The notes under the pieces were generated by a model, which had not been told where the DNA came from, searched no databases, and saw only the letters and a program-made list of their open reading frames with translations. A stretch of DNA of 64,000 nt from assembly GCF_003977615.1 (NCBI RefSeq), contig NZ_RYZR01000007.1, positions 558,001 through 622,000 on the forward strand. Direction: 5' to 3'. Positions 18,701 to 26,630 of the stretch are shown here, in pieces; position 1 is the stretch's first letter, and the number at the start of each line of letters is the position of its first letter. The DNA is from Dyella dinghuensis. GTDB lineage: Bacteria; Pseudomonadota; Gammaproteobacteria; Xanthomonadales; Rhodanobacteraceae. The position numbers and the translations under genes are program-made.

Positions 18701-21637
18701 CCGCAAATCGCTCACGTCGTGTTCGAACGCCAGGACGTGGTGCCGCTGCATATCGAGCCGGAAGCAGAGTCCGAGCCCGTCGAAGAAATCGCCGAGGCCG
18801 ATGTTGAGCCAGCCCACGAGGAAGAACTCGACGCCACGCCGATTTCCGAACACGCCGAACCGGTGGATGACTTCACCGCCGAATTGCTCTCGGAACTCTC
18901 CACGAGCGAGCCAGGCGAAACCCTCGGCGAAGAACCGGTGGCGCACGTTCACGTGCCGAGCGACGAAGACGCCGAGTTTGCCGAACTGCTTGCCAGTCTC
19001 GAAGCGCTCGAACCCGATCATCTTGCGCCGGCGCCGCATGCCGATGAAACCGTGCCGGTCGACACGCACGTCGAGCATATTGCCGCTAACGAACCTATCG
19101 ATGAACCGGTAGCACCGGTAGTGGAAGAACCGGCCGACGAGCCGGTTGCCGAAGCGCCGGCCGAAGTCGAAGCGAAAGTCGAAGAGCCTGCGGTTCCGGT
19201 CGTTGAGTCGCTGCACAAGAAGGCGAAGCACGCCGTTGCGGCTACTTCGCACGAATCGATCGACTACGTCGCCGATGGCGAGCTGATGAACTTCAGCCAC
19301 GTCGATCCGGACTTGCTCGAAATCTTCGTCGAAGAAGCGCGCGAAATTCTGGACGAGTCCGATGGTGTCTTGGCTCAGTGGCGCGGCGAGCCAACCGACG
19401 TTTCGCACATGTCCGGCTTGCTCCGCGCACTGCACACCCTCAAGGGTGGCGCGCGCATCGCCGGCATCACGCCGGTGGGCGATCTCAGCCACGCTCTGGA
19501 AACACTGCTAGAGCGTTCGCAAGGTGTCGAACCACACCGCGCGGCGGCGCTCATCGGTCAGCTCGAGGCCGCATTCGACAAGATGCACGGTCTGGTACAG
19601 AGCGTGTCGCAGGGCAAGGAGATTGCTTACCCGCGCGCCATGATCGACAGCCTGCTCGGCGGCACCGAGCACGACCCCGCCGTCGAAACGCATACACCAC
19701 AGGCGCCGATTCTCGACGTCGATCTGCCGCAACTGCTGCCGCTCGACGAATTCGAGCAGGAAGAAGTCGGTCGCACCACGCAGGAACAGATCCGCGTACG
19801 CGCCGATCTGCTCGACAACCTCGTCAACAACGCCGGCGAAGTGGCGATCTACCGCTCGCGTCTGGAACAGCAGGTATCGGCCTATCGCTTCAACCTGGTC
19901 GAACTCGAACAGACGGTGTCGCGTCTGCGCGGCCAGCTGCGCATGCTCGAAATCGAAACGGAAGCGCAGATCATCGCGCGCTTCCAGCGCGAACACCGCG
20001 AAGCCGGCATCGGCGTGTTCGACCCGCTTGAGCTCGACCGCTTCTCGCAGCTGCAGCAGTACTCGCGTGCGCTGGCCGAGTCCGTCTCGGACTTGGTGTC
20101 GATCCAGAACATGCTCGACGAACTTACCCGTCAGGCAGAAACACTGCTTATCCAGCAGTCGCGCGTTAGTTCGGAATTGCAGGAAGGCTTGCTGCGCACA
20201 CGCATGCTGCCGTTCGACACCATGGTGCCGAACCTGCGCCGTACGTTGCGTCAGGCCGCGCAGGAAGAAAGCAAGAGCGCGCAGCTGTACGTGGAAGGCG
20301 CGCACGGCGAAATGGATCGCAATCTGCTCGACCGTATCAAAGCACCGTTCGAACACATGCTGCGTAACGCGGTGGCGCACGGTATCGAATCGCCGAAGGA
20401 TCGCAAGAAGGCCGGCAAGCCTGAAGAAGGCGCCGTTCGCATCCGCGTGGCGCGCGAAGCCACCGAGGTTGTGGTGCGCGTGAGCGACGATGGCCGCGGT
20501 CTGGATCGCGAAGCCATTCGCAAACGCGCCATCGAGCGTGGCTTGATTCGTCAGGAAACGCGTCTGAGCGACGACCAGATTCTCGCGCTCATCACGCAGA
20601 CGGGCTTCTCCACCGCCAGCACAGTCACGCAGCTCGCCGGTCGCGGCGTCGGCATGGACGTGGTGGCCAACGAGATCAAGCAGCTCGGCGGTTCGCTCGC
20701 GATTGACTCACGCCAGGGCGAAGGCACCACCTTCGTGCTGCGTCTGCCATTCACCCTCGCGGTGACGCAGGCGATCCTGGTGCGCATCGGTGAATCCACC
20801 TTCGCGATTCCGATGACGTCGGTGCAGGGCGTGGCTCGCATCACGCCAGACGAACTCGCTTACCGCATGTCGCAGGACAACCCGCAGTTCGAATACGGCG
20901 GCGAAGACTTCGGCATTCACGACCTCTCCGAATTGCTCGGCCTCTCCGCGGGTCACGTCGACGACGAAGAGCAGCTGCCGTTGCTGCTGACGCGTTCGGG
21001 CGATCTGCGCGCGGCCATCCGCATCGATGCGGTGATCGGTTCTCGCGAAATCGTCGTGAAGTCCGTCGGCCCGCAGGTCAGTTCGGTGCCGGGCATTCTC
21101 GGTGCGACGATCATGGGCGACGGTTCGGTGCTCGTGATTCTCGATCTCGCACCGCTGGTTCGCCACGGCCTCAGCCGTCGCGAACGGCGTCTGGCCGAAG
21201 GTCTCGATCATGCAACCGTTGCACCGGTCGTCGAAGATGTGCACACACGTCCGATTGTCATGGTGGTCGACGATTCGATCACGATGCGCAAGGTCACCGG
21301 CCGTGTGCTGGAACGTCACGAGTACGAAGTCGAAACCGCGAAAGACGGTGTTGACGCACTCGAGAAACTGCACGAGCGCGTGCCGGATCTGATGCTGCTT
21401 GATATCGAAATGCCACGTATGGACGGCTTCGAATTGGCAACGCAGATGAAGGCCGATGCGCGTTTCCGCCACGTACCCATCATCATGATCACCTCGCGTA
21501 CCGGCGAGAAGCACCGCCAGCGCGCGTTCGACATCGGTGTCGAACGCTATCTCGGCAAGCCGTATCAGGAAGCCGAATTGCTCGCACAGATCAGCGAAGT
21601 ACTTGAGCAGCGCGCGCAGGAGCCGGTGAATGAGTGA
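15731..21637 (+). CDS. chpA: Hybrid chemotaxis histidine kinase ChpA/PilL with multiple Hpt domains
   Basis: Central kinase of the Pil-Chp pathway, 1968 aa. Order: an N-terminal Hpt-like helical bundle (H51 in NLHQVQGTLRM); a long helical region to about 620; an Hpt with phospho-site H714 (HTLKGSGRL); a degenerate Hpt with H907, where HTLHGAIAM carries His in place of the usual Lys; an acidic Glu/Pro/Val-rich linker (about 985-1190); a third Hpt with H1235 (HTLKGGARI); the dimerisation helix (LLDNLVNNAGEVAIYRSRLE); a CheA ATPase domain (N-box LRNAVAHGIE near 1541); a CheW-like domain; and a receiver with D1891 (LLDIEMPRMDG). It is shorter than the P. aeruginosa protein, with fewer clear phospho-transfer sites. 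Its stop overlaps the next gene. Confidence 0.95.
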   Translation: MRLQDHIDFTTLQWVKPELDETLALARQSLEAYVDNPGDRDVMRACADNLHQVQGTLRMVELYGAAMVAEEMETLSISLLEDHVRNREDAYTALMRGLMQLPDYLERLSSGHRDVPVVLLPLLNELRGSRDQEPLSESALFTPNLELPLPPQAPAAANTADAQRHKGEIAELRLRFQQQLLSWFRGQGNGNQLALMRNSLNAISARCATIPGRRLWWIAAGVLEGLDQGMLKNHAAEVRQLIGRVDRSVRQLLEHGEESLRGGDADDLARKLLYFVAQSKQRSPQMLQLAQTYNLDGLVPDQSELEHARGSMTGHNRALLDSVARALKDDLLRVKEALDLFLRQADADPAQLGAQAEVLERVGDTLGMLALNVPRRVINEQRRVLEEIASRMRTSDEEVLLDVAGALLYVEASLDDHIESLGTEEPLDEHSTTMLPRSEARHILATLMNEAVANTGRVKNGIVAFVESGWQHDQLDGMPGLMDEVAGAMRMLSSPRPAQIAEGVGRFIGNELCVDQRVPSSSQMDQLADALAALEYYLEAAREHRGGLEHILDVAEHSLGSLGYWPPPLAKVLPEHAEEVHDVRAPMLDETVSLVHGNDASELFMGGSETPSAYAHDLTGLHLVETETARGPEPGEEGEWIEVEEDVQEPVAAADPLAATAGFQASTEGIDDDIREIFLEEMQEEIQNLRQGYQSWVADPTQLGQITPIRRSFHTLKGSGRLVGASVLGEFAWRVENMLNRVLDNTIPPHEGVQSVVAHAIDALPQLLSMLRDGTLPTAPLSAIMQAADQIAAGEQATVEQFAATGGGTQTVRRTVRRWVPRAPVAADTIPEAMHTDHSVAASHADEPAFEPSFADTIHAPVLPPVDPVLLEILRSEVAQYLQTIRNAVDFADGDLPIDDGLLRAVHTLHGAIAMVDIPLLIHLLSPLESLLKRLRAAGQPLSVEGVRLLRQSADVVDQVMAQFDAAHPQLPDASALIARLEELRDHQPEPQIAHVVFERQDVVPLHIEPEAESEPVEEIAEADVEPAHEEELDATPISEHAEPVDDFTAELLSELSTSEPGETLGEEPVAHVHVPSDEDAEFAELLASLEALEPDHLAPAPHADETVPVDTHVEHIAANEPIDEPVAPVVEEPADEPVAEAPAEVEAKVEEPAVPVVESLHKKAKHAVAATSHESIDYVADGELMNFSHVDPDLLEIFVEEAREILDESDGVLAQWRGEPTDVSHMSGLLRALHTLKGGARIAGITPVGDLSHALETLLERSQGVEPHRAAALIGQLEAAFDKMHGLVQSVSQGKEIAYPRAMIDSLLGGTEHDPAVETHTPQAPILDVDLPQLLPLDEFEQEEVGRTTQEQIRVRADLLDNLVNNAGEVAIYRSRLEQQVSAYRFNLVELEQTVSRLRGQLRMLEIETEAQIIARFQREHREAGIGVFDPLELDRFSQLQQYSRALAESVSDLVSIQNMLDELTRQAETLLIQQSRVSSELQEGLLRTRMLPFDTMVPNLRRTLRQAAQEESKSAQLYVEGAHGEMDRNLLDRIKAPFEHMLRNAVAHGIESPKDRKKAGKPEEGAVRIRVAREATEVVVRVSDDGRGLDREAIRKRAIERGLIRQETRLSDDQILALITQTGFSTASTVTQLAGRGVGMDVVANEIKQLGGSLAIDSRQGEGTTFVLRLPFTLAVTQAILVRIGESTFAIPMTSVQGVARITPDELAYRMSQDNPQFEYGGEDFGIHDLSELLGLSAGHVDDEEQLPLLLTRSGDLRAAIRIDAVIGSREIVVKSVGPQVSSVPGILGATIMGDGSVLVILDLAPLVRHGLSRRERRLAEGLDHATVAPVVEDVHTRPIVMVVDDSITMRKVTGRVLERHEYEVETAKDGVDALEKLHERVPDLMLLDIEMPRMDGFELATQMKADARFRHVPIIMITSRTGEKHRQRAFDIGVERYLGKPYQEAELLAQISEVLEQRAQEPVNE

Positions 21638-23465
21638 GAAGGTCACGGCTGTAGCGCTGTTCTTCGACGATGCTGATCTAGGAAGTCATCTGCGCAACGC
21701 GCTCTCCGAATACGGAGCGCGCATCGCGCACGAAGGTCCGATCGGTTCGTTCGACGAAGCAGCGTTGCGCAACGCGGGCGTGGACGTCCTGGTCGTCAAT
21801 CTTGACGAGGCCGTGGACGACAGCACGCTCGACCGCATCTATGGCCTGGTAAAAAGCGGCGAAACACCCGTTGTGTTCAACGATGCGCAGGCCAGCCGCG
21901 GATTGGATGGCTGGGATCGTGCGCGCTGGGCGCGTCATCTCGCCGCCAAGACACTCAATACCGACACCATCGATCCGCCGCGCCCCGACAACGCACGCGA
22001 AGTCGTGGCGCCGCCAACACCGGAAGAACCGGTCGACGTTGCGCCGTTTGAGGAACACCTGGTCGAAGATCCTATCGTCGGCGAACCACTGGTTCACGAC
22101 GCTTCGGCACCAGACTCCGAAACGCTCGCTGCCGAGCTGGAAGCCTTGCTGGCATCCGATGAAGCCGTCGATGCGCCTGAAGACGAAGTCGCTTCGGGTC
22201 AGACCTTCGTCAGCAACGACGTGTTGCCTGACTTGCACGAGAGTGACATCGGCGAGCACGAAGCCACACAGCCGAGCACGGAAGAACACGCGTTTTCCGC
22301 GTTTGATGACGGCTTCGGTTCCGGTCTCAAGTTCAAGGAAGACGACGAACTCCCCGCACTGCATGACGGCGATTTCGGCGAAAGTAGATTCTCCGCGCTC
22401 GATGCCGAAGATCACGCACCGCTGACTCTTGACGAAAACTTCGCTTCCACGCTCAAGTTCAGCGGGGACGACGAACTGCCGCCGCTGCATGACGGCAACT
22501 TCGGCGAACACGATGCGCATCTGCAAAGTGCTGCCAGCGAACCGGCGCCCGTCGAAAAAACGCGATTCAACATCGACTACCTTTCTCTGGCAGACGAAGA
22601 AGACGTGACACCGCCGGAGATCGTCAAAGCGACACTTGCCCAGCAGACGCACGCGCCAGCCGCACCCGAGTGGGGCTTCGTCGCCGAAGATGACTACGCT
22701 CAACCCGTCAAGAAAGATTTTGGCGTCGAGAAAGTTAGCGCTGCCGATTATCTGGCTCCCGATGTGGAAGATCAGGGCGGTGCGCCGGCGATTAAGGCGG
22801 GCTTGAGTCTCGAGCTGGTATCGAACGAAGAAGCGCTGGCACCTCAGCAAAACTATGAGGCGCCCGCTGCACATGAAACGCATCTGCAAGAGCTGGACAC
22901 GGCGTTTGCGCGTTTGCTTGTACTGGGTGCGGCGCGCGATAGCGACGCATCGTTGCGTGCTTTTCTTTCGACCTTGTCCAACGACATCAAGTTGCCGATT
23001 CTGCTGACGCAACATCAAGCGAATGATTCAATCGAGGACTTGGTGCAGGCGCTGGCATCGAAGAGCAAATTGCCTGTGAAGGTTGCTGCGGCGGGTTCAC
23101 GTGCGCGTGCTGGCGAAGTGCTGGTTGTGCCACGCGGGCAGCAGGTGCGTGTCATGCGCGATGGCCGAGTCGAGATCAGTGCGGCGACCGATACGTCCGA
23201 ACAGTCGCCCTCGATCGACAGCAGTTTTACGATGGCCGCGAATGTCTTCGGCCGCGACGCGCTGGCAATCGTATTTGCGGGCAAGGCCACCGATGCCGTT
23301 GCAGGTGCGCAAGCAATTCATGATCGCGGCGGCCAGGTGTGGGTCGAATCGTCCGCTGGCGATCATTATTCAGACATGGTGCATGGCGTGCTGGCCGAAC
23401 GGCTAGCCAGTTTTTCCGGTTCACCGCAGGAGCTCGCGGTACGACTGGTCGAGGACTTCCGATGA
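21630..23465 (+). CDS. Degenerate CheB-like protein of the Pil-Chp cluster
   Basis: A 611-aa protein starting inside the end of chpA (8-bp overlap). The N terminus (about 1-110) resembles a receiver fold without the usual phospho-site pattern. The middle (about 120-420) is Asp/Glu-rich with repeated units (LPDLHESDIGEHE, LPALHDGDFGES, LPPLHDGNFGEHD). The C terminus (about 425-611) aligns by eye with the CheB methylesterase domain: GAAR at 433-436 replaces the catalytic GAST, so the nucleophilic Ser becomes A435, whereas H462 (TQHQ) and D555 (GKATDAVAG) of the triad remain, as does the PSIDSSF motif. An inactive, structural or sensory CheB relative is the likely reading. It occupies the place of chpB. 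Confidence 0.85.
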   Translation: MSEKVTAVALFFDDADLGSHLRNALSEYGARIAHEGPIGSFDEAALRNAGVDVLVVNLDEAVDDSTLDRIYGLVKSGETPVVFNDAQASRGLDGWDRARWARHLAAKTLNTDTIDPPRPDNAREVVAPPTPEEPVDVAPFEEHLVEDPIVGEPLVHDASAPDSETLAAELEALLASDEAVDAPEDEVASGQTFVSNDVLPDLHESDIGEHEATQPSTEEHAFSAFDDGFGSGLKFKEDDELPALHDGDFGESRFSALDAEDHAPLTLDENFASTLKFSGDDELPPLHDGNFGEHDAHLQSAASEPAPVEKTRFNIDYLSLADEEDVTPPEIVKATLAQQTHAPAAPEWGFVAEDDYAQPVKKDFGVEKVSAADYLAPDVEDQGGAPAIKAGLSLELVSNEEALAPQQNYEAPAAHETHLQELDTAFARLLVLGAARDSDASLRAFLSTLSNDIKLPILLTQHQANDSIEDLVQALASKSKLPVKVAAAGSRARAGEVLVVPRGQQVRVMRDGRVEISAATDTSEQSPSIDSSFTMAANVFGRDALAIVFAGKATDAVAGAQAIHDRGGQVWVESSAGDHYSDMVHGVLAERLASFSGSPQELAVRLVEDFR

Positions 23466-23938
23466 GCGAACAGCAACTACCTCGTGAAATTCGTTGCGTG
23501 CTGGTGCCGGTCGGCAATCTCCGACTGTTGCTGCCCAATGCGACCGTTGCCGAAGTGATCACCTTTGCGACACCCGAGCCGGTTGCCGGTGCGCCGGATT
23601 GGTTGCTGGGCCGTATCGCATGGCGCGGTTGGCGCGTGCCGTTGGTGTCGTTCACCAAGCTGGCCGACGCGCAGGAAGGTGATTCCGAACTTACCGTACG
23701 CGTCGCAGTGCTGAAAGCACTCGGTGACAATCCGGATCTGCCCTTCGTGGCTGTGGTCACGCAGGGCTTCCCGCGACTGACGACGCTCAATGCCGAACTG
23801 ATCATTCCCACTCATGACGGTAAGCCGCTACCTCGTGGCGTGAAGGCGCAAGTGCTGGTGCGCGATGACGTGGCGATGATTCCGGATCTCGAAGGTATCG
23901 AGAACGAAGTTTTCGAATTGCTGCAGCAGGCTAGCTAA
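23462..23938 (+). CDS. chpC: CheW-like protein ChpC
   Basis: A 158-aa second CheW-type adaptor, last gene of the operon, overlapping the previous stop by 4 bp (ATGA). CheW features are visible: IRCVLVPVGNLRLLLPNATVAE (first strand region, residues about 9-30), then GAPDWLLGRIAWRGWRVPLVS in place of the usual W(I/L)xG...RGxxxPVI segment, and a final LEGIENEVFELL. In P. aeruginosa ChpC links extra receptors to ChpA. Identification rests on domain and position. Confidence 0.82.
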   Translation: MSEQQLPREIRCVLVPVGNLRLLLPNATVAEVITFATPEPVAGAPDWLLGRIAWRGWRVPLVSFTKLADAQEGDSELTVRVAVLKALGDNPDLPFVAVVTQGFPRLTTLNAELIIPTHDGKPLPRGVKAQVLVRDDVAMIPDLEGIENEVFELLQQAS

Positions 23939-23944
23939 ACATAT

Positions 23945-23967
23945 AAGCGATCCGCTTTGGATCGCTT
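23945..23967. terminator. Hairpin between convergent chpC and rsmE
   Basis: AAGCGATCC and GGATCGCTT form a perfect 9-bp stem around a 5-nt loop, placed 6 bp after the chpC stop and touching the rsmE stop. There is no clear T-run, so its strength as a terminator is uncertain. Confidence 0.55.
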
Positions 23968-24701
23968 CAGATATCGCCGTGCAGTGCCTGAATCGCGGCC
24001 AGTGCGGCCAAGCCAGCCGTTTCCGTGCGAAGGATACGCGGCCCCAATCGCAGCCCATGAAAACCCGCGTCTTTTAGTGTGGCGACATCGCGGTCGCCAA
24101 GGCCACCTTCGGGGCCGATTACCAGCAAGCCGCCGGTTTTCCCAAACGTCAGTTCGCGCGGCCGCAAGGTTCCTTCAGGCAACAATGCAAGGCGTTGTGT
24201 ACCGTCATCGTCGAGGCCTTCAATCCACGCCTGAAGTGTTTGCGCGGGCGTCACTTCGGGTACGCGAACGCGTCCACTTTGTTCGCATGCGCTGGCGGCG
24301 ACGGCACGCCAATGAATCAGACGTTTTTCTGCGCGTGATGGGTCGAGCTTTACCTCGGAGCGCTCGGTGAACACCGGCACGATGCGTGACACGCCGAGCT
24401 CCGTCGCCTTCTGCACGATCAAATCCATCTTTTCGCCACGCGCTACCGCTTGCACCAGCGTCAATGAAAGGGACGATTCGTTGGCGACCGGTTCGCGGCT
24501 ATCGATACGCAAAATCACATCGCGCTTGCCCACCGCAATCAACGTGGCGGCGTAGTCGTGACCGTCGCCGTTGAAAACGGTTACCGCATCCCCGGGATTC
24601 ATTCGCAATACGCGCGCCACATGCTCCGCAGCTTGCGGTGGAAGCGCCAATTCGGCGGCCAAATCCAGCGGTTGATCGATATGAATGCGTGTAGTGCGCA
24701 T
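23967..24701 (-). CDS. rsmE: 16S rRNA (uracil-1498-N3)-methyltransferase
   Basis: SPOUT-family methyltransferase modifying U1498 of 16S rRNA. The 244-aa protein has the N-terminal PUA-like segment (MRTTRIHIDQPL), LVQAVARGEKMDLIVQKATELGV (quoted in parts: ARGEKMDLIVQKATELGV), the S-adenosylmethionine loop LLVIGPEGGLGDRDV and the knot segment LGPRILRTETAGLAAL. The frame is open further upstream, but the family starts at the ATG at 24699-24701. Confidence 0.95.
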   Translation of the reverse strand: MRTTRIHIDQPLDLAAELALPPQAAEHVARVLRMNPGDAVTVFNGDGHDYAATLIAVGKRDVILRIDSREPVANESSLSLTLVQAVARGEKMDLIVQKATELGVSRIVPVFTERSEVKLDPSRAEKRLIHWRAVAASACEQSGRVRVPEVTPAQTLQAWIEGLDDDGTQRLALLPEGTLRPRELTFGKTGGLLVIGPEGGLGDRDVATLKDAGFHGLRLGPRILRTETAGLAALAAIQALHGDI

Positions 24702-24880
24702 ACAGGCGGACTTAACAAATGGACCGTCGAGGATACAACTTATGGTGCCTGTCTGTTCATTCACGTGAACATAAAAGGATGCATGTGCCACGCCCTCTTG
24801 CGGCGGCCAAAGCCCCGTATCAGCATGGAGTTCGTCCCCATAAAGCGAGCTCGTCGCCCCCTTACGAGCGGGAGATTGCC

Positions 24881-25198
24881 ATGACTAAATTTGCTTCTCT
24901 GGCCGCGGCGCTGGCGTTCGGTTTAGCCACCGCAGCAATGGCCGCACCGCAAAGCGCGGGTACGCCGGCGACCGATCGGGCGCCTGCCGCCTCCAGCGCG
25001 CAGCAATCCAATTCACCGGTCAAGCCTGGCGACCGCAACTGCATACGCGACACTGGCAGTTTGATCAAACCCAAACCCGGTCAATGTCTGCCTGTGGCGG
25101 GACGCTCGTACAGTAAAGAAGACATCGATCGCACGGGCGCACGCACGCTTGGACCGGCGCTGCGTGACCTCGATCCGAGCGTCACGATTCAACACTAG
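24881..25198 (+). CDS. Small secreted protein with a TonB-plug-like C-terminal motif
   Basis: A 105-aa protein with a signal peptide (MTKFASLAAALAFGLATAAMA, cut after AMA), an Ala/Ser/Gln-rich low-complexity stretch, two cysteines (CIRDTG and GQCLPV) that could form a disulphide, and a C-terminal segment SYSKEDIDRTGARTLGPALR. That last segment resembles the start of TonB-dependent receptor plug domains (x-x-EDIxRTGAxTLxxAL), but no plug body or barrel follows. A GGGAGA ribosome-binding site precedes the ATG. Convergent with bioA, 3 bp between stops. Function unknown. Confidence 0.8.
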   Translation: MTKFASLAAALAFGLATAAMAAPQSAGTPATDRAPAASSAQQSNSPVKPGDRNCIRDTGSLIKPKPGQCLPVAGRSYSKEDIDRTGARTLGPALRDLDPSVTIQH

Positions 25199-25201
25199 CC
25201 G

Positions 25202-26566
25202 TTAGCTCGTCACCGCACGCGCGATGCCTTCGCAGGCCACATCGACCAGATGATCGATGTCAGCCTCGCTGACAACATAGGGCGGCATGAAATAGACAAT
25301 GTTGCCCAATGGACGCAGCAATGCACCGCGCGTCAAACCATGCAGAAATACACGCAGACCGCGCCGCTCTTCCGGAGGGAACGGGCGGCGCGTTTTTTTG
25401 TCCGCCACCAACTCCACTGCGGCGATCATGCCTTGCTGACGGACATCGGCAACGTTTGGATGATCGCGTAACGGCGCCAATCGCGTCGCCAGATGTGCCG
25501 CAAGTGCGCGGTTACGTTCCAGTACGGGCTCATCGCGGAAAATGGCCAGCGTTTCCAGGGCCGCGCGGCAAGCCAACGGATTGCCGGTGTAACTGTGGGA
25601 ATGCAAAAACGCCTTGCCAGCGTTGTATTCGGCGTAAAACGCATCGTAAACGTGTTGTGTGGTGAGTACGGCGGAAAGCGGCAGCGTACCGCCGGTCAAT
25701 CCCTTGGACAGGCACATGAAATCGGGCGCGACGTTGCCTTGTTCGCACGCGAACATCGTTCCGGTGCGACCGAAGCCGACGGCGATTTCGTCTGCGATGA
25801 AGTGCACGTTGTACTGATCGCAAAGCTTGCGCAGACCTGTGAGATAGCTTGGGTGATACATGCGCATGCCACCCGCGCATTGCACGAGCGGCTCGACAAT
25901 TACCGCGCATGTTTCGTGCGCGTGCTGCTCAAGCAATGCACGCATCGCGTCAAGACGGCGCGTAGCCGTTTGTTCGGGTGTCTCGCCGGGCTCGCCTTCG
26001 TATGCATCGGGCGATGGTGCAAGGATCGGCGTCAACAGCAACGGCGCATAAGTCTTGCGATAAAGCGCCACGTCACTCACGGACAGCGCGCCAAGCGTTT
26101 CGCCGTGATAGCTGCCTGTCAATGCAATGAAACGGGTCTTCTCGCCGTGCCCCTGATTGAGCCAAAAGTGAAAACTCATTTTCAGCGCGACTTCGACGGC
26201 CGCCGATCCGTTATCGGCAAAAAAAACTTTCTCCAGCCCGGCCGGTGTGAGCTTCACCAATTGCTCGGCCAGCTCAATCGCTGGCGGGTGCGTAAATCCA
26301 GCGAAGATCACGTGTTCCAACGTCTTCGCCTGGTCGGCAAGAGCCGCGGCGATGCGCGGATTCGCATGACCGAACAGATTCGTCCACCACGAACTGATGC
26401 CGTCCAGGTAACGGTTGCCATCGGCGTCGATCAGCCACGGACCTTCGCCGCGAACGATAGGCACCATGGGCACATGCTCGTGATCGTGCATCTGCGTGCA
26501 GGGATGCCATATGTGGCGCAGGTCGCGCCGGGCGAGGTCGGCGTTGGCGTCTTGGATGCGGGTCAT
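25202..26566 (-). CDS. bioA: Adenosylmethionine-8-amino-7-oxononanoate aminotransferase
   Basis: PLP enzyme of biotin synthesis converting KAPA to DAPA. The 454-aa product shows the family opening HIWHPCTQM, GISSWWTNLFGH, NGSAAVEVALKM, TGSYHGETLGALS, FIADEIAVGFGRTG (PLP-binding Asp) and SKGLTGGTLPLS (Schiff-base Lys). The frame continues 72 codons upstream, but MTRIQDANADLARRDLRH is the usual N terminus, so the ATG at 26564-26566 is chosen. It stands alone, divergent from gspN with 64 bp between starts. Confidence 0.96.
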   Translation of the reverse strand: MTRIQDANADLARRDLRHIWHPCTQMHDHEHVPMVPIVRGEGPWLIDADGNRYLDGISSWWTNLFGHANPRIAAALADQAKTLEHVIFAGFTHPPAIELAEQLVKLTPAGLEKVFFADNGSAAVEVALKMSFHFWLNQGHGEKTRFIALTGSYHGETLGALSVSDVALYRKTYAPLLLTPILAPSPDAYEGEPGETPEQTATRRLDAMRALLEQHAHETCAVIVEPLVQCAGGMRMYHPSYLTGLRKLCDQYNVHFIADEIAVGFGRTGTMFACEQGNVAPDFMCLSKGLTGGTLPLSAVLTTQHVYDAFYAEYNAGKAFLHSHSYTGNPLACRAALETLAIFRDEPVLERNRALAAHLATRLAPLRDHPNVADVRQQGMIAAVELVADKKTRRPFPPEERRGLRVFLHGLTRGALLRPLGNIVYFMPPYVVSEADIDHLVDVACEGIARAVTS

Positions 26567-26630
26567 CCCGCTATGATCGGGGCAGTTGCCGGTGCCGCTC
26601 AAGCGTTCCGGCATTTTCTTGCGGAAAATC

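Noticed and set aside
24719-24880. Upstream extension of the small secreted protein
   Set aside because: It would place 54 residues before a clear signal peptide that has its own GGGAGA site.
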